Assembly: GCA_002437495.1 (NCBI GenBank)
Contig: DJQA01000016.1
Span: 31,654-95,653, forward strand
DNA: 64,000 nucleotides
DNA from: Prevotellaceae bacterium UBA6398
Lineage (GTDB): Bacteria > Bacteroidota > Bacteroidia > Bacteroidales > Bacteroidaceae
Reading direction: 5' to 3'
The first letter of the stretch is position 1. Every line of letters begins with the position of its first letter. A model generated the notes under the pieces. That model saw nothing but the letters and a program-made list of their open reading frames with translations. It ran no database searches and was not told the origin of the DNA. A program made the position numbers and the translations under genes. Below, piece by piece: positions 25,935 to 34,221 of the stretch.

Positions 25935-28031
25935 ATGGATAATCGTTGTAAATTGTTTTTTGTATGTTTTCTGCTGGGCGCGGTCTCGAATATCAACGCC
26001 CAAGAGCAAACGCCCAACGATTCGCTGTCGATTGACAAAATGCTGCACGGGCTTCCCGAGGTCATGGTCAAGGGCGTGCGCCCCATAGTCAAGGCGGAGC
26101 GTGGCAAGCTCTCCTACAATATGCCGCTGCTCATGAAACAATTGCCCGCCGACAACGCATACGAAGCCCTGACGCGCATACCCGGCGTGAGCGATGCCGA
26201 CGGCAGCATGAAGTTCGCCGGCAAAGAGGTAACGCTAATCATCAACGGACAGCCCACAACGCTCACGCAGGAGCAGGTGGCGGAACGCCTGAAGGCAATG
26301 CCGGCGGCGCAATTGGCAAAGGCGGAGGTTATGCTTGCAGCCCCACCCCGGCTTCATGTGCGCGGCGCGGCGATAAACATCGTAACGAAAGACTATGCCG
26401 GCACTAACCAACTGTCGGGACAGATAAGGGGCGGCTTGAGGCAGAGCAAATACTCCAAAGGCTTCGGCGAGGGTTTTCTTGCCCTGCAAAGGGGGAAGTT
26501 CGGGCTGGACGCGCAGTATTCGTTCACTGACGGCAATTCATACGGACAGCTCTCGCACAAGGCCAGGCACCCACTGGGGAATGAGCGTGCCTATTATTAC
26601 GACAAGGAGTTGCGGAAAGACTTCGGCATATCCCACGACTACCGCCTCGGCATGAACTACGCCTTTGCCAAGAACCACCGCCTTGAAGCCGCATACACCG
26701 GCAAATGGGACAAAGGCTGCGCAAGCCACCGCACAACAGGCTCAAGCATTGGCGGCACGCATACCGACAGCCACGTATATCTGCACAACGTCGATTTGAA
26801 CTACTCCCTGCCTTTCGGGCTTAACATAAGCGGTTCGTACACCCACTACCGCACGCCGCAGAGCCAGAGGCTCGACAACACGATGCACTCCGGCGGAAGC
26901 GATTCGGAAATGGAGCGCAACCTAAGCACCGCCAGCCGGCAGACAATAAACAAGTGGATGTTCACCGCCGACCAGACACATTCCCTGCCGCACGGCTGGG
27001 GACTGTCGTATGGTGTCAAGGGGCAGTTCACCGACAACACCAGCTTCCAGACCACGCTTGACAAGGCGGGCAACGTGTTGCCGGACGCTTCGAGCAGTGT
27101 TGACATTTTTGAGCGCATCTGGAACTTTTACGGAGGGTTCAGCAAGCAGATTACAAAAGCCGTAAGCCTCGAGGCATCCGTTGCCGCCGAGCAATATCAT
27201 TCGTCCCTGTGGGACAAGTGGCGCATATACCCCTCGCTAAACGCCCTGTGGAACGTAAACGATGACCATGTGCTAAGCCTGTCGTTCAGCTCGGACTCAA
27301 AGTTCCCGAGCTACTGGTCAACAATGAGTAGCGTTCTCTACTCTTCCGCCTACAGCGAGATTTGGGGCAACCCGAACTTGAAGCCATATTCCAGCTACGA
27401 CATAAACCTTATGTGGCAGATAAAGCGGCGCTACACGCTGTCGGCATTCGCCCAGTTAATGCCCGACTATTCCGTGCAACTGCCATACCAGACAACCGAC
27501 CGCATGGCGGTGATAATGAAGGAAACCAACTTCAACTACGTGAACATTTACGGACTTCAGGCATCCGCCATATTCAGGGCGGGGAAGTGGCTTAACGGCA
27601 ACGTGTTCGCCACAGGAATGTACAGGCACGACAAGAGCCGGCACTTCTTCGATTTGCCGTTCGACCGCAAGAGGCTCACCGCCATGTTCGGCGGCACAGC
27701 GTCGGCAAGGCTTCTGCGCAAGCAGGGCCTGCACCTTATTCTGAATCCGTTCTTCCAGACCAAAGCCATACAGGGAGTGTATGACATCTGTCCTATATTC
27801 CTGATGAACGCGAAGCTGCAATGGACATCGGCCGATGGAAAATGGGGAGTGCGCATCAGCGGCAGTAATATCTTCAACAACAAAATCGACACGCGCTCCG
27901 TGCAGGGAAACCAGAACTACCGCATGAGAATTGCCAACGGGGCGACAGGCGAATTTTCCGTTGTCTATAAATTCGGCGGCTACAAGGAGAAGAAAGTAAA
28001 GGCCGTTGACACGTCCCGCATGGGGCATTAA
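25935..28031 (+). CDS. TonB-dependent outer-membrane receptor / beta-barrel protein
   Basis: The 698-residue protein has a signal peptide (LFFVCFLLGAVSNINAQ), then a plug domain at about residues 45-150 (LPEVMVKGVRP, YEALTRIPGVSDADGS, LIINGQPT, INIVTKDYAGT), then a large barrel of amphipathic strands. Unlike most SusC proteins it has no N-terminal carboxypeptidase-like domain and no visible SusD partner. It fits the outer-membrane beta-barrel family often used for iron complexes, peptides or colonisation functions. The C-terminus VDTSRMGH extends past the usual aromatic end. Substrate unknown. Confidence 0.85.
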   Translation: MDNRCKLFFVCFLLGAVSNINAQEQTPNDSLSIDKMLHGLPEVMVKGVRPIVKAERGKLSYNMPLLMKQLPADNAYEALTRIPGVSDADGSMKFAGKEVTLIINGQPTTLTQEQVAERLKAMPAAQLAKAEVMLAAPPRLHVRGAAINIVTKDYAGTNQLSGQIRGGLRQSKYSKGFGEGFLALQRGKFGLDAQYSFTDGNSYGQLSHKARHPLGNERAYYYDKELRKDFGISHDYRLGMNYAFAKNHRLEAAYTGKWDKGCASHRTTGSSIGGTHTDSHVYLHNVDLNYSLPFGLNISGSYTHYRTPQSQRLDNTMHSGGSDSEMERNLSTASRQTINKWMFTADQTHSLPHGWGLSYGVKGQFTDNTSFQTTLDKAGNVLPDASSSVDIFERIWNFYGGFSKQITKAVSLEASVAAEQYHSSLWDKWRIYPSLNALWNVNDDHVLSLSFSSDSKFPSYWSTMSSVLYSSAYSEIWGNPNLKPYSSYDINLMWQIKRRYTLSAFAQLMPDYSVQLPYQTTDRMAVIMKETNFNYVNIYGLQASAIFRAGKWLNGNVFATGMYRHDKSRHFFDLPFDRKRLTAMFGGTASARLLRKQGLHLILNPFFQTKAIQGVYDICPIFLMNAKLQWTSADGKWGVRISGSNIFNNKIDTRSVQGNQNYRMRIANGATGEFSVVYKFGGYKEKKVKAVDTSRMGH

Positions 28032-28089
28032 ACGCCAATCCTCAAGGCTGTATCAAAGGCGAGAAACGCACTTTGAAGCAGAAACTTCG

Positions 28090-28143
28090 TTTGTCTTGCG
28101 CGGAAAAAGTGGCAATATTGCCAAAAATTCCGCGCAAGACAAA
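28090..28143. repeat. perfect 16-bp inverted repeat with inner palindrome
   Basis: TTTGTCTTGCGCGGAA (28090-28105) and its exact complement (28128-28143) flank a second palindrome TGGCAATATTGCCA (28110-28123). It lies about 60 bases after the receptor stop. There is no T-run, so it is not a standard terminator, though it could form one long hairpin. Confidence 0.8.
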
Positions 28144-28235
28144 TGCGGTTCAAACTATGGTGAAGGCGGTGTCGCACAGGGCATACGTAGTACACCCAAC
28201 AATTTTACAATATACAATTAACCAACAATTTGCAC

Positions 28236-28375
28236 CGCCGTAGGGGCGTATGGCATACGCCCTGAATTGGGCGGTTTGGCAATGTCATGGCGGCGGTTTG
28301 CGATGTTTGTAGTTGCAGGTCAAGCGGTGGTAAAAGCGATGGAGTAAGGGCGTATGCAATACGCCCCTACAAATG
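28236..28375 (+). repeat. paired GGGCGTAT palindrome module upstream of copy E
   Basis: Two palindromes, GGGCGTATGGCATACGCCCT near 28242-28262 and GGGCGTATGCAATACGCCCC near 28348-28368, bracket about 85 bases. The same arrangement, less well kept, precedes copy A (3645-3755), with homologous sequence in between (GAATTG, ATGT, GCGGCG, TTTGCGAT). Confidence 0.7.
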
Positions 28376-28416
28376 GCGCAAAACCATAATCGCCTGCCTT
28401 TTCCCAAACACTCCAA

Positions 28417-28501
28417 GAACTACATTTGATGTGGGAAAAACTATGTCCTATGTAGAAAAAATTATGTCTGATGTAGTTTGAACTACATCAGACATAATTT
28501 T
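28417..28501 (+). repeat. 21-bp-phased double-hairpin intergenic repeat, copy E
   Basis: Linkers end at 28419, 28440, 28461 and 28482, exactly 21 bp apart. The second hairpin is a near-perfect palindrome around TGATGTAGTTTGAACTACATCA. The element sits between convergent genes (receptor and nadA), where a bidirectional terminator would be useful. The 573-base gap 28032-28604 is the longest in the window and holds only repeats: the 16-bp inverted repeat, the paired palindromes and this copy. Confidence 0.9.
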
Positions 28502-28604
28502 ACCGCTTGCAAGGCTTTGAAAGCCAAAAACTTATAAAAGTTTCTTTTGAATAGTCGTTTCCTGTGAATCAAGAGGTTAAGGAAATCCGCATAATCTGCC
28601 TTTT

Positions 28605-29597
28605 TTACCGCTTTATCTTTTCGCTTATTTCAAGCATCCGCCTGATGGGTTTTACAGCCTTTCGGGCTATTTCCGGGCTTACGTCTATTGACGGCCATTC
28701 GTATTTCAGGCAGTTGTACAGCTTCTCCATTGTGTTGAGGCGCATATAGGCACATTCGTTGCACGCGCAGGTGCTGTCATCGGGCGGCACGGGGATGAAC
28801 TTCTTGTCGGGGCACGACTTTTGCATCTCGTGCAGTATGCCGCTTTCCGTCGCCACGAGAAACTCTTTCACATCGCTGTTCTTGGCGTGTTTCAGCAGCG
28901 CGGCGGTTGAGCCGACATAGTCGGCAAGTTTAAGTACCGCCCCCTTGCATTCCGGGTGGGCGAGGATTTCTGCGTTGGGGTGTTGCGATTTCAGCGCCAC
29001 GATTTTTTCTACCGAAAAACGCTCGTGCACATCGCACGCACCGTTCCACAAAAGCATATTGCGCCCGGTTATGGAGTTGATGTAGTTGCCCAGGTTGTAG
29101 TCGGGGCCGAAAATAAGCTTTGCGTCCTTGGGGAAACTTTCAACTATCTCCTTGGCGTTGCCCGATGTAACCACCACGTCGGTAAGAGCCTTCACCGCTG
29201 CCGAGGTGTTTACGTAAGAAAGCACTTTATAGCCCGGATGCGCCTTTACAAACTCGGCAAACTTGTCGGCGGGACAGCTTTCGGCGAGCGAGCAGTGGGA
29301 ATTGAGGTCGGGCAGGAGAACTGTCTTGTCGGGACACAGAATCTTGTTGGTTTCGGCCATGAAGTTCACGCCGCACATCACTATAATCCTGGCGTTGGTT
29401 TTTGCGGCTTTCTGCGCAAGTGCCAAGCTGTCGCCCACGAAATCGGCAACGTCTTGAATAGGTCCCACAGTGTAGAAATGCGCCAACACAATGGCGTTTT
29501 TCTCCTTGCACATTTTTCTTATCTCTTTGGCGAGGTCTGTTCCTGCGGGAATAGGCTCGTCGGCATATCCTTTCTCAATCCAGCTTTGTTTTATCAT
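28605..29597 (-). CDS. nadA: quinolinate synthase
   Basis: NadA condenses iminoaspartate with dihydroxyacetone phosphate to quinolinate using an oxygen-sensitive [4Fe-4S] cluster. The 330-residue protein has the three repeated domains and cluster cysteines in IVMCGVNFMAET, LLWNGACDVHERF and CACNECAYMRLNTMEKL. LAHFYTVGPIQDVADFVGDSLALA is the first substrate-binding segment. It is the last gene of rnpA-yidD-tatD-nadA, 47 bases after tatD. Its pathway partner nadB lies elsewhere in the window. Confidence 0.96.
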   Translation of the reverse strand: MIKQSWIEKGYADEPIPAGTDLAKEIRKMCKEKNAIVLAHFYTVGPIQDVADFVGDSLALAQKAAKTNARIIVMCGVNFMAETNKILCPDKTVLLPDLNSHCSLAESCPADKFAEFVKAHPGYKVLSYVNTSAAVKALTDVVVTSGNAKEIVESFPKDAKLIFGPDYNLGNYINSITGRNMLLWNGACDVHERFSVEKIVALKSQHPNAEILAHPECKGAVLKLADYVGSTAALLKHAKNSDVKEFLVATESGILHEMQKSCPDKKFIPVPPDDSTCACNECAYMRLNTMEKLYNCLKYEWPSIDVSPEIARKAVKPIRRMLEISEKIKR

Positions 29598-29644
29598 ATA
29601 ACTTTTGTGGTATGGTTATGCAATCTTGTATTTTGGTTGCAATA

Positions 29645-30319
29645 TTACTCATTATTTTCCAATCCAATGGAGTTCGCCTCGCCGAATATCCGCATGAAAT
29701 TCCGCGCAACCACGCTTTCAAGGTTCTCGCCGCGCAATGCCGAGAAGCAGTTGTACGTTTCGCACAGTGAAGTTGGCATTGTTGTGTCGGTTTCAAGGAA
29801 AATTCTTTCATCGGGGCAGGCCTTTACGCTGTCAATGTTAGCCTTTGCTCCGAACGAAACTGAAAATCCCGCCTTTATGAGTTGTAACATGGTTGCGGGC
29901 TTGCCGCGAAAGCCGTGTACAATCCACATTCCTTCTCCGGGCATAAGACCGGAAAATTGCAGCAGCAAGTCTGTGGCGTGCACGCAGTGTATAAGCATGG
30001 GCATTGCCTCTTTGCGTGAAATGGCGGCAAGCTCCGAGAAAACCGACTTTTGCAGTTCGACAGAATATTTTGACGTGCGGTCGAAACCGCACTCGCCTAT
30101 GGCAGCTATGCTCTCGTTTAGGGACAAAAGGGTTATGCGTTGTATTTCGTCTTGAAAGTTTGAGGGAATGTTACAAGGGTGTATTCCCACGGAATACACG
30201 ATGCCGTTGCCTGCAACCGGCACAGGGTCGCAACCGCTCGCGTCAACCACCGATATTGCGGCGTTTGCGTTGGGTGTATGAGTGTGAACGTCGATGTAAA
30301 AACGGGCTTCGCCTTTCAT
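29645..30319 (-). CDS. TatD-family metal-dependent hydrolase
   Basis: The 224-residue protein starts at the ATG at 30319, where it overlaps the yidD stop by four bases (ATGA). The metal-binding YIDVHTHTPN motif at residues 8-17, the IGECGFDRT segment, MLIHCVHATD, IVHGFRGKP and the final FLETDT are in family order. TatD enzymes are 3'-5' exonucleases or related hydrolases; this is the short form typical of Bacteroidota. A longer upstream reading frame exists but only overlaps yidD. Confidence 0.88.
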   Translation of the reverse strand: MKGEARFYIDVHTHTPNANAAISVVDASGCDPVPVAGNGIVYSVGIHPCNIPSNFQDEIQRITLLSLNESIAAIGECGFDRTSKYSVELQKSVFSELAAISRKEAMPMLIHCVHATDLLLQFSGLMPGEGMWIVHGFRGKPATMLQLIKAGFSVSFGAKANIDSVKACPDERIFLETDTTMPTSLCETYNCFSALRGENLESVVARNFMRIFGEANSIGLENNE

Positions 30320-30555
30320 GGCACGGGGTCGTAGCCGCTCCCTCCCCAAGGGTGGCAGCGCAATATACGCCTCAGGGCAAGCCACAAGCCTTTCAGCGGA
30401 CCGTGCTTGCGCAACGCCTCTACGGCATATTGCGAGCAGGTGGGCGTAAAGCGGCACGAAGGGGGCGTGAGCGGGGATATGAATTTTTGGTAAAGGCGCA
30501 CGGGAATGATAAGAACCGTTACAAGAACTGTGCGCAGGGCTTTAACTGCTTTCAT
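30316..30555 (-). CDS. yidD: membrane protein insertion efficiency factor YidD
   Basis: The 79-residue protein shows the whole YidD signature: IIPVRLYQKFISPL, PPSCRFTPTCSQYAVEAL, and the C-terminal CHPWGGSGYDPVP. The three conserved cysteines are present. It helps insertion of membrane proteins by the YidC route. I used the ATG at 30555; a TTG six bases upstream is also in frame. It overlaps rnpA by 14 bases, a conserved arrangement. Confidence 0.95.
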   Translation of the reverse strand: MKAVKALRTVLVTVLIIPVRLYQKFISPLTPPSCRFTPTCSQYAVEALRKHGPLKGLWLALRRILRCHPWGGSGYDPVP

Positions 30556-30997
30556 GACCAACGGCTTTTAGGTTGGGAGTATCCCCGGTTTTGGCAGGCA
30601 GACTTTCTGCCATACGGTGGAGCAGATTCTTGATTTTGCGCTCAACAAGAGCGGAATCCTGCGGCTCGTCAGAAAGCCAGATGAAAGCAACATTCAACGA
30701 GTATCGTTCTGCGGTGGCGTTAAGCGAGTTTACTGCATCGATTATAATGGCTTTGTTGGCGCGGTAGGCCTCGCGCATCTGGCGTTTTGCCCGGTTGCGG
30801 TCAACGGCGTGGTGAAAATGCCGCTTGCTGACACTCATAAGCACTTTTACTTCGGAAACACTGAAACCTGCAAGCCTGCAAACGGCGCGTATGGGGTATG
30901 CGGCGAAGCTTTTGCTACCGGGTGAGAAAAGTTCGTCGACTTCGCGTTTAAGCGTAAGCCGCTCATGCTTGCGGAAAGTTTTTCTAATTGCAGCCAT
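30542..30997 (-). CDS. rnpA: ribonuclease P protein component
   Basis: RnpA is the protein cofactor of RNase P, which matures tRNA 5' ends. The protein is 151 residues from MAAIRKTFRKHERL; the conserved core is VSKRHFHHAVDRNRAKRQMREAYR, near residues 74-97. The usual length is about 115-130, so this protein has a polar C-terminal extension (SLPAKTGDTPNLKAVGHESS) that overlaps yidD. A candidate promoter box lies just 5 bases before the ATG, so the message may be leaderless. The next gene on the other side, dut, is divergent. Confidence 0.94.
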   Translation of the reverse strand: MAAIRKTFRKHERLTLKREVDELFSPGSKSFAAYPIRAVCRLAGFSVSEVKVLMSVSKRHFHHAVDRNRAKRQMREAYRANKAIIIDAVNSLNATAERYSLNVAFIWLSDEPQDSALVERKIKNLLHRMAESLPAKTGDTPNLKAVGHESS

Positions 30998-31002
30998 TTG
31001 TG

Positions 31003-31010
31003 CAAAATTA
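31003..31010 (-). promoter_or_regulatory. candidate -7 box for rnpA, nearly leaderless
   Basis: TAATTTTG on the minus strand ends 5 bases before the ATG at 30997. A TTG lies 22 bases upstream of the box. Confidence 0.4.
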
Positions 31011-31049
31011 GCGAAAACGCGCATAACGCTTGCAAGCCGACCGCAAAAG

Positions 31050-31080
31050 TTGGCTGTTAATGCGGAATTTTTTATTTTTG
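31050..31080 (+). promoter_or_regulatory. promoter of the dut operon
   Basis: TTG, 20 bases, then TATTTTTG; the dut ATG follows 28 bases later. It probably serves a long run of plus-strand genes to ybeY or the TerC gene. Confidence 0.6.
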
Positions 31081-31108
31081 CAATTTACGAACAGACTATA
31101 CATTCATT

Positions 31109-31543
31109 ATGAAAATAAAAGTGATTAACCGTTCCCGCCACGAGCTTCCACAATACGAAACCCCGCAAAGCGCAGGGCTTGATCTTCGCGCCAACATTGA
31201 CGCGCCCGTGGTGCTGAAGCCCTTGGAGCGCAAGCTTGTGCCTACGGGGCTTTTCATGGAACTGCCCGTTGGCTATGAGGCGCAAATACGCCCGCGCTCG
31301 GGGTTGGCGTTGAAGCACGGCATAAGCCTGCTAAACACTCCGGGTACAATCGATGCGGATTATCGCGGAGAGATAGGCGTTATAATGGTGAACCTCTCAA
31401 ACGAGGAATTTACCGTGAACGACGGCGACAGGATAGCCCAAATGGTTGTGTCGCGGCACGAGCAAGTGGAATGGCAGCCCGTGGAAACTCTTGCCGACAG
31501 CGAACGCGGCGAAGGCGGATTCGGACATACCGGCAAAAAGTAA
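31109..31543 (+). CDS. dut: dUTP pyrophosphatase
   Basis: Dut converts dUTP to dUMP, keeping uracil out of DNA and supplying thymidylate synthesis. All five trimeric dUTPase motifs are seen in 144 residues: SAGLDLRAN, RPRSGLALKHGI, GTIDADYRGEIGV, DGDRIAQMV and the C-terminal arm RGEGGFGHTG. It heads the conserved dut-TPR-DUF4292-EnvC cluster of Bacteroidota. Confidence 0.97.
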   Translation: MKIKVINRSRHELPQYETPQSAGLDLRANIDAPVVLKPLERKLVPTGLFMELPVGYEAQIRPRSGLALKHGISLLNTPGTIDADYRGEIGVIMVNLSNEEFTVNDGDRIAQMVVSRHEQVEWQPVETLADSERGEGGFGHTGKK

Positions 31544-31562
31544 CGGCAATCACACAAAAGCA

Positions 31563-33359
31563 ATGGCAATACGCTGGTTTGGCAAAAAAGCATTGTTGAA
31601 GGTTTTGGTGGCTATAATGGCTGCGGCCGTTATAGCCCCGCAGGCTTATGCGCAAAAAAAACGCGGTAAGAAAAGTGCGGCAGCGGTTAAGGAGACTGTG
31701 GCCGACAATGAACGTCAACGCAGGTTCAACGAGTTTTTCCTCGAGTCGGTGGTGCAGAGAGAGAAAGGCGACTACGCCGCCTCGTTCGACCTTTTGCGCC
31801 ACGCTTTGGAGATAAATCCCAATGCTCCGGAAGCCCTCTCGGCAATGGGACTTATGCTTGAGGCCGCAGACAGTGCCGACTCGCTTGATGATGCCGGCAC
31901 ATACATAAAGAAAGCCGTGGAGCTGGAGCCCGACAACTACTATTTTCAACAGCAACTTGCCGAATACTACGACTCTCGCGGAAAAAGCAAGGAAGCAGTA
32001 GAACGCTACGAAATAATGTCGCGGCGCTTTCCCGAACACGATGAGCTGCTATACAACCTTGCCGAAATATACCGCAGTGGGGAAAACTGGGATGCACTCA
32101 TAAAGACGCTTTCCCGCATGGAGGTGCAGGAGGGTAAGAGCGATGAGATAACTTTGCGAAAAATACACGCCTTTTCCTCGGCGGGAAAAAACGATTCTTC
32201 GCTTGTATTGATAAATTCGCTTATATTATCCGACCCTTCAAACAATACTTACCGGGTTATTCGCGGCAGAGTGTATGGCGATATGAAGGACTATGAAAAG
32301 GAAATGGCGGAATACAAGGCGGTTCTTGCACAAGACCCCTCGAACGAAATGGCGAGCCTTGCGATAATGAACCGCAAACTTGCGCAAAACGACATTCCGG
32401 CATACATAAAAGCCGCCAACTCAATCGCCGTAAACGAAAGAATGAGTGTAAAGACACGCATAGAAGCTTTGAAATCCATGATAATGAGCGGAAACCGCGG
32501 CACAGTGGATAGCACAGCCGCACTTCCTGCCTGCCGCCGCATTCTTGCCAAAGCTGACTGCCACCCTGCATTCCTTGACATTTACCAAGTCTATCTGTCC
32601 ATGCTGAAAGCTCCCACCGACAGCATGGCACCGATTTGGCGCCGGCTGCTAAAGGTAAAGCCTGATTATTCCCAAGTAAGACTTAAACTGTTGCAGTATT
32701 GCATAAGCAAGAGTCTTGTAGGCGAAACCGCGAAGATTTGCGATGACGGAATGCAATATGAGCCTGAAAACCTTGTGTATTATTTCTATGGCGGACTGTT
32801 GCAATTCAGCAGTAATGAAAAGGAACTTTCGGCGGAAACCCTTAAAAAGGGGGCTGCGCTAATCACAGGCAATACAAATACAGAGCTTGCCTCCGACTTT
32901 TACGCCTTGCTCGGAGATGTGTATCACGATTTGAACAAGGACTCGTTGAGCTTTCAGGCCTACGACTCTGCTCTCGTTTACAAGGATGACAACATAAACG
33001 CCCTGAACAATTACGCATATTACCTTTCGCTGAAAAAGCGCGACCTTGAAAAAGCGGCAGCCATGAGCCTAAAGACAATAAAAGCACAACCCAAAAACAC
33101 AACGTTTCTTGATACCTACGCATGGGTTTTGTTTGAACAAGGGCGTTATGCCGAAGCCGCAACATTCATAGAAGAGGCTCTTAAAAATATGTCTTCAGAC
33201 AAGGGGAATGCATCAATTTACGAACACGCCGGAGATATTTACGCCAAGCTGGGGAAAACCGGCGAGGCTCTCTCCATGTGGCGAAAAGCCAAAAGCGCGG
33301 GCGGTAACTCAAAAACGCTTGAAAAGAAAATAAAGTTCAAGAAATATATAGAAAACTGA
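31563..33359 (+). CDS. tetratricopeptide-repeat periplasmic protein
   Basis: The 598-residue protein starts at the ATG at 31563; a longer upstream frame only overlaps dut. An N-terminal signal peptide (LVAIMAAAVIAPQAYAQ) is followed by a basic stretch and then many 34-residue TPR-like helix pairs (for example YAASFDLLRHALEINPNAPEAL and LEKAAAMSLKTIKAQPKN). It is predicted to be a scaffold in the cell envelope. It lies 19 bases after dut and 7 before the DUF4292 lipoprotein. The trio TPR-DUF4292-EnvC is conserved in the phylum, suggesting an envelope or cell-division role, but the partner is unknown. Confidence 0.85.
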   Translation: MAIRWFGKKALLKVLVAIMAAAVIAPQAYAQKKRGKKSAAAVKETVADNERQRRFNEFFLESVVQREKGDYAASFDLLRHALEINPNAPEALSAMGLMLEAADSADSLDDAGTYIKKAVELEPDNYYFQQQLAEYYDSRGKSKEAVERYEIMSRRFPEHDELLYNLAEIYRSGENWDALIKTLSRMEVQEGKSDEITLRKIHAFSSAGKNDSSLVLINSLILSDPSNNTYRVIRGRVYGDMKDYEKEMAEYKAVLAQDPSNEMASLAIMNRKLAQNDIPAYIKAANSIAVNERMSVKTRIEALKSMIMSGNRGTVDSTAALPACRRILAKADCHPAFLDIYQVYLSMLKAPTDSMAPIWRRLLKVKPDYSQVRLKLLQYCISKSLVGETAKICDDGMQYEPENLVYYFYGGLLQFSSNEKELSAETLKKGAALITGNTNTELASDFYALLGDVYHDLNKDSLSFQAYDSALVYKDDNINALNNYAYYLSLKKRDLEKAAAMSLKTIKAQPKNTTFLDTYAWVLFEQGRYAEAATFIEEALKNMSSDKGNASIYEHAGDIYAKLGKTGEALSMWRKAKSAGGNSKTLEKKIKFKKYIEN

Positions 33360-33366
33360 CACCGCA

Positions 33367-34221
33367 ATGAAAACGAAAAGAATTCTGAAACAAATAATGC
33401 TTGCCGGAGCAACGGTCTTGGCTGTAACGTTGTTCGGAGCGTGCGGTTCTTCAAAAAGCGCAACCAAAGCAACGGCGGTTGGCAAGGTTTCGACCGCAGA
33501 GACTTATGTTAAGAAAGTAACAGACAATTTTCAAACTGCGCAAAATATAACTGCAAAGGCAAGTGTAGAGCTGAAGAGCGGAACAAAAAACTTTACGCTT
33601 GGGGGAAACTTGAAAATGAGGCGTGGCGATGTAATACAACTTTCCATGTCGTTTTTGGGAATGGAAGTGGCGCGCTTGGAGTTCACGCCCGACCATGTGC
33701 TGCTTGTCGATCGTTTTAACAAACAATATGTACGAGCAACATATTCCGACGCAAGCTTTTTGAAAAGCGCGAGCGTTGACTTCTACGCGCTGCAATCAAT
33801 GTTCTGGAACGAGATTTTCGTGCCGGGCACACGCGATGTAAAGTCCTCGCTTAAAGATTTCAAAATTGCCTCGAGCGGAGACCATACATTGCTGAGTCTC
33901 ACTTCATCGCCAAAACTCGATTATGATTTTCTTACACGAACTTCAAGTGCGCTGCTCGACCGCGTAACCGTAAATCCAAAGGAAATCAACGCCAAGGAAA
34001 GCCTTGTATGCAAGTATGGTAACTTTGTAAATTTCGAAGGAAAACAATTTCCCACCCATATAAGCATTGAAGCCAAAGACGGGAAACGCGATGTTTGCTT
34101 AACGATAGATTTGAGTCGGCTGTCAGACAACGCCAAATGGGAAACCCGCACAAAAGTGCCATCAAGCTACAAGCAGCGTTCCATAGATGAGATTATGAGA
34201 AAACTATCCGCAATACAATGA
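33367..34221 (+). CDS. DUF4292 lipoprotein
   Basis: The 284-residue protein has a lipoprotein signal: basic start MKTKRILKQ, hydrophobic core, and lipobox LFGAC with the acylated Cys at residue 26. The rest resembles LolA/LolB-like lipoprotein carriers in its beta-rich pattern (KASVELKSGTKNFTLGGNLKMRRGDVIQLSM, then LEFTPDHVLLVDRFNKQYV), as described for DUF4292. It overlaps envC by four bases. A role in lipoprotein or outer-membrane handling is inferred only. Confidence 0.85.
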   Translation: MKTKRILKQIMLAGATVLAVTLFGACGSSKSATKATAVGKVSTAETYVKKVTDNFQTAQNITAKASVELKSGTKNFTLGGNLKMRRGDVIQLSMSFLGMEVARLEFTPDHVLLVDRFNKQYVRATYSDASFLKSASVDFYALQSMFWNEIFVPGTRDVKSSLKDFKIASSGDHTLLSLTSSPKLDYDFLTRTSSALLDRVTVNPKEINAKESLVCKYGNFVNFEGKQFPTHISIEAKDGKRDVCLTIDLSRLSDNAKWETRTKVPSSYKQRSIDEIMRKLSAIQ

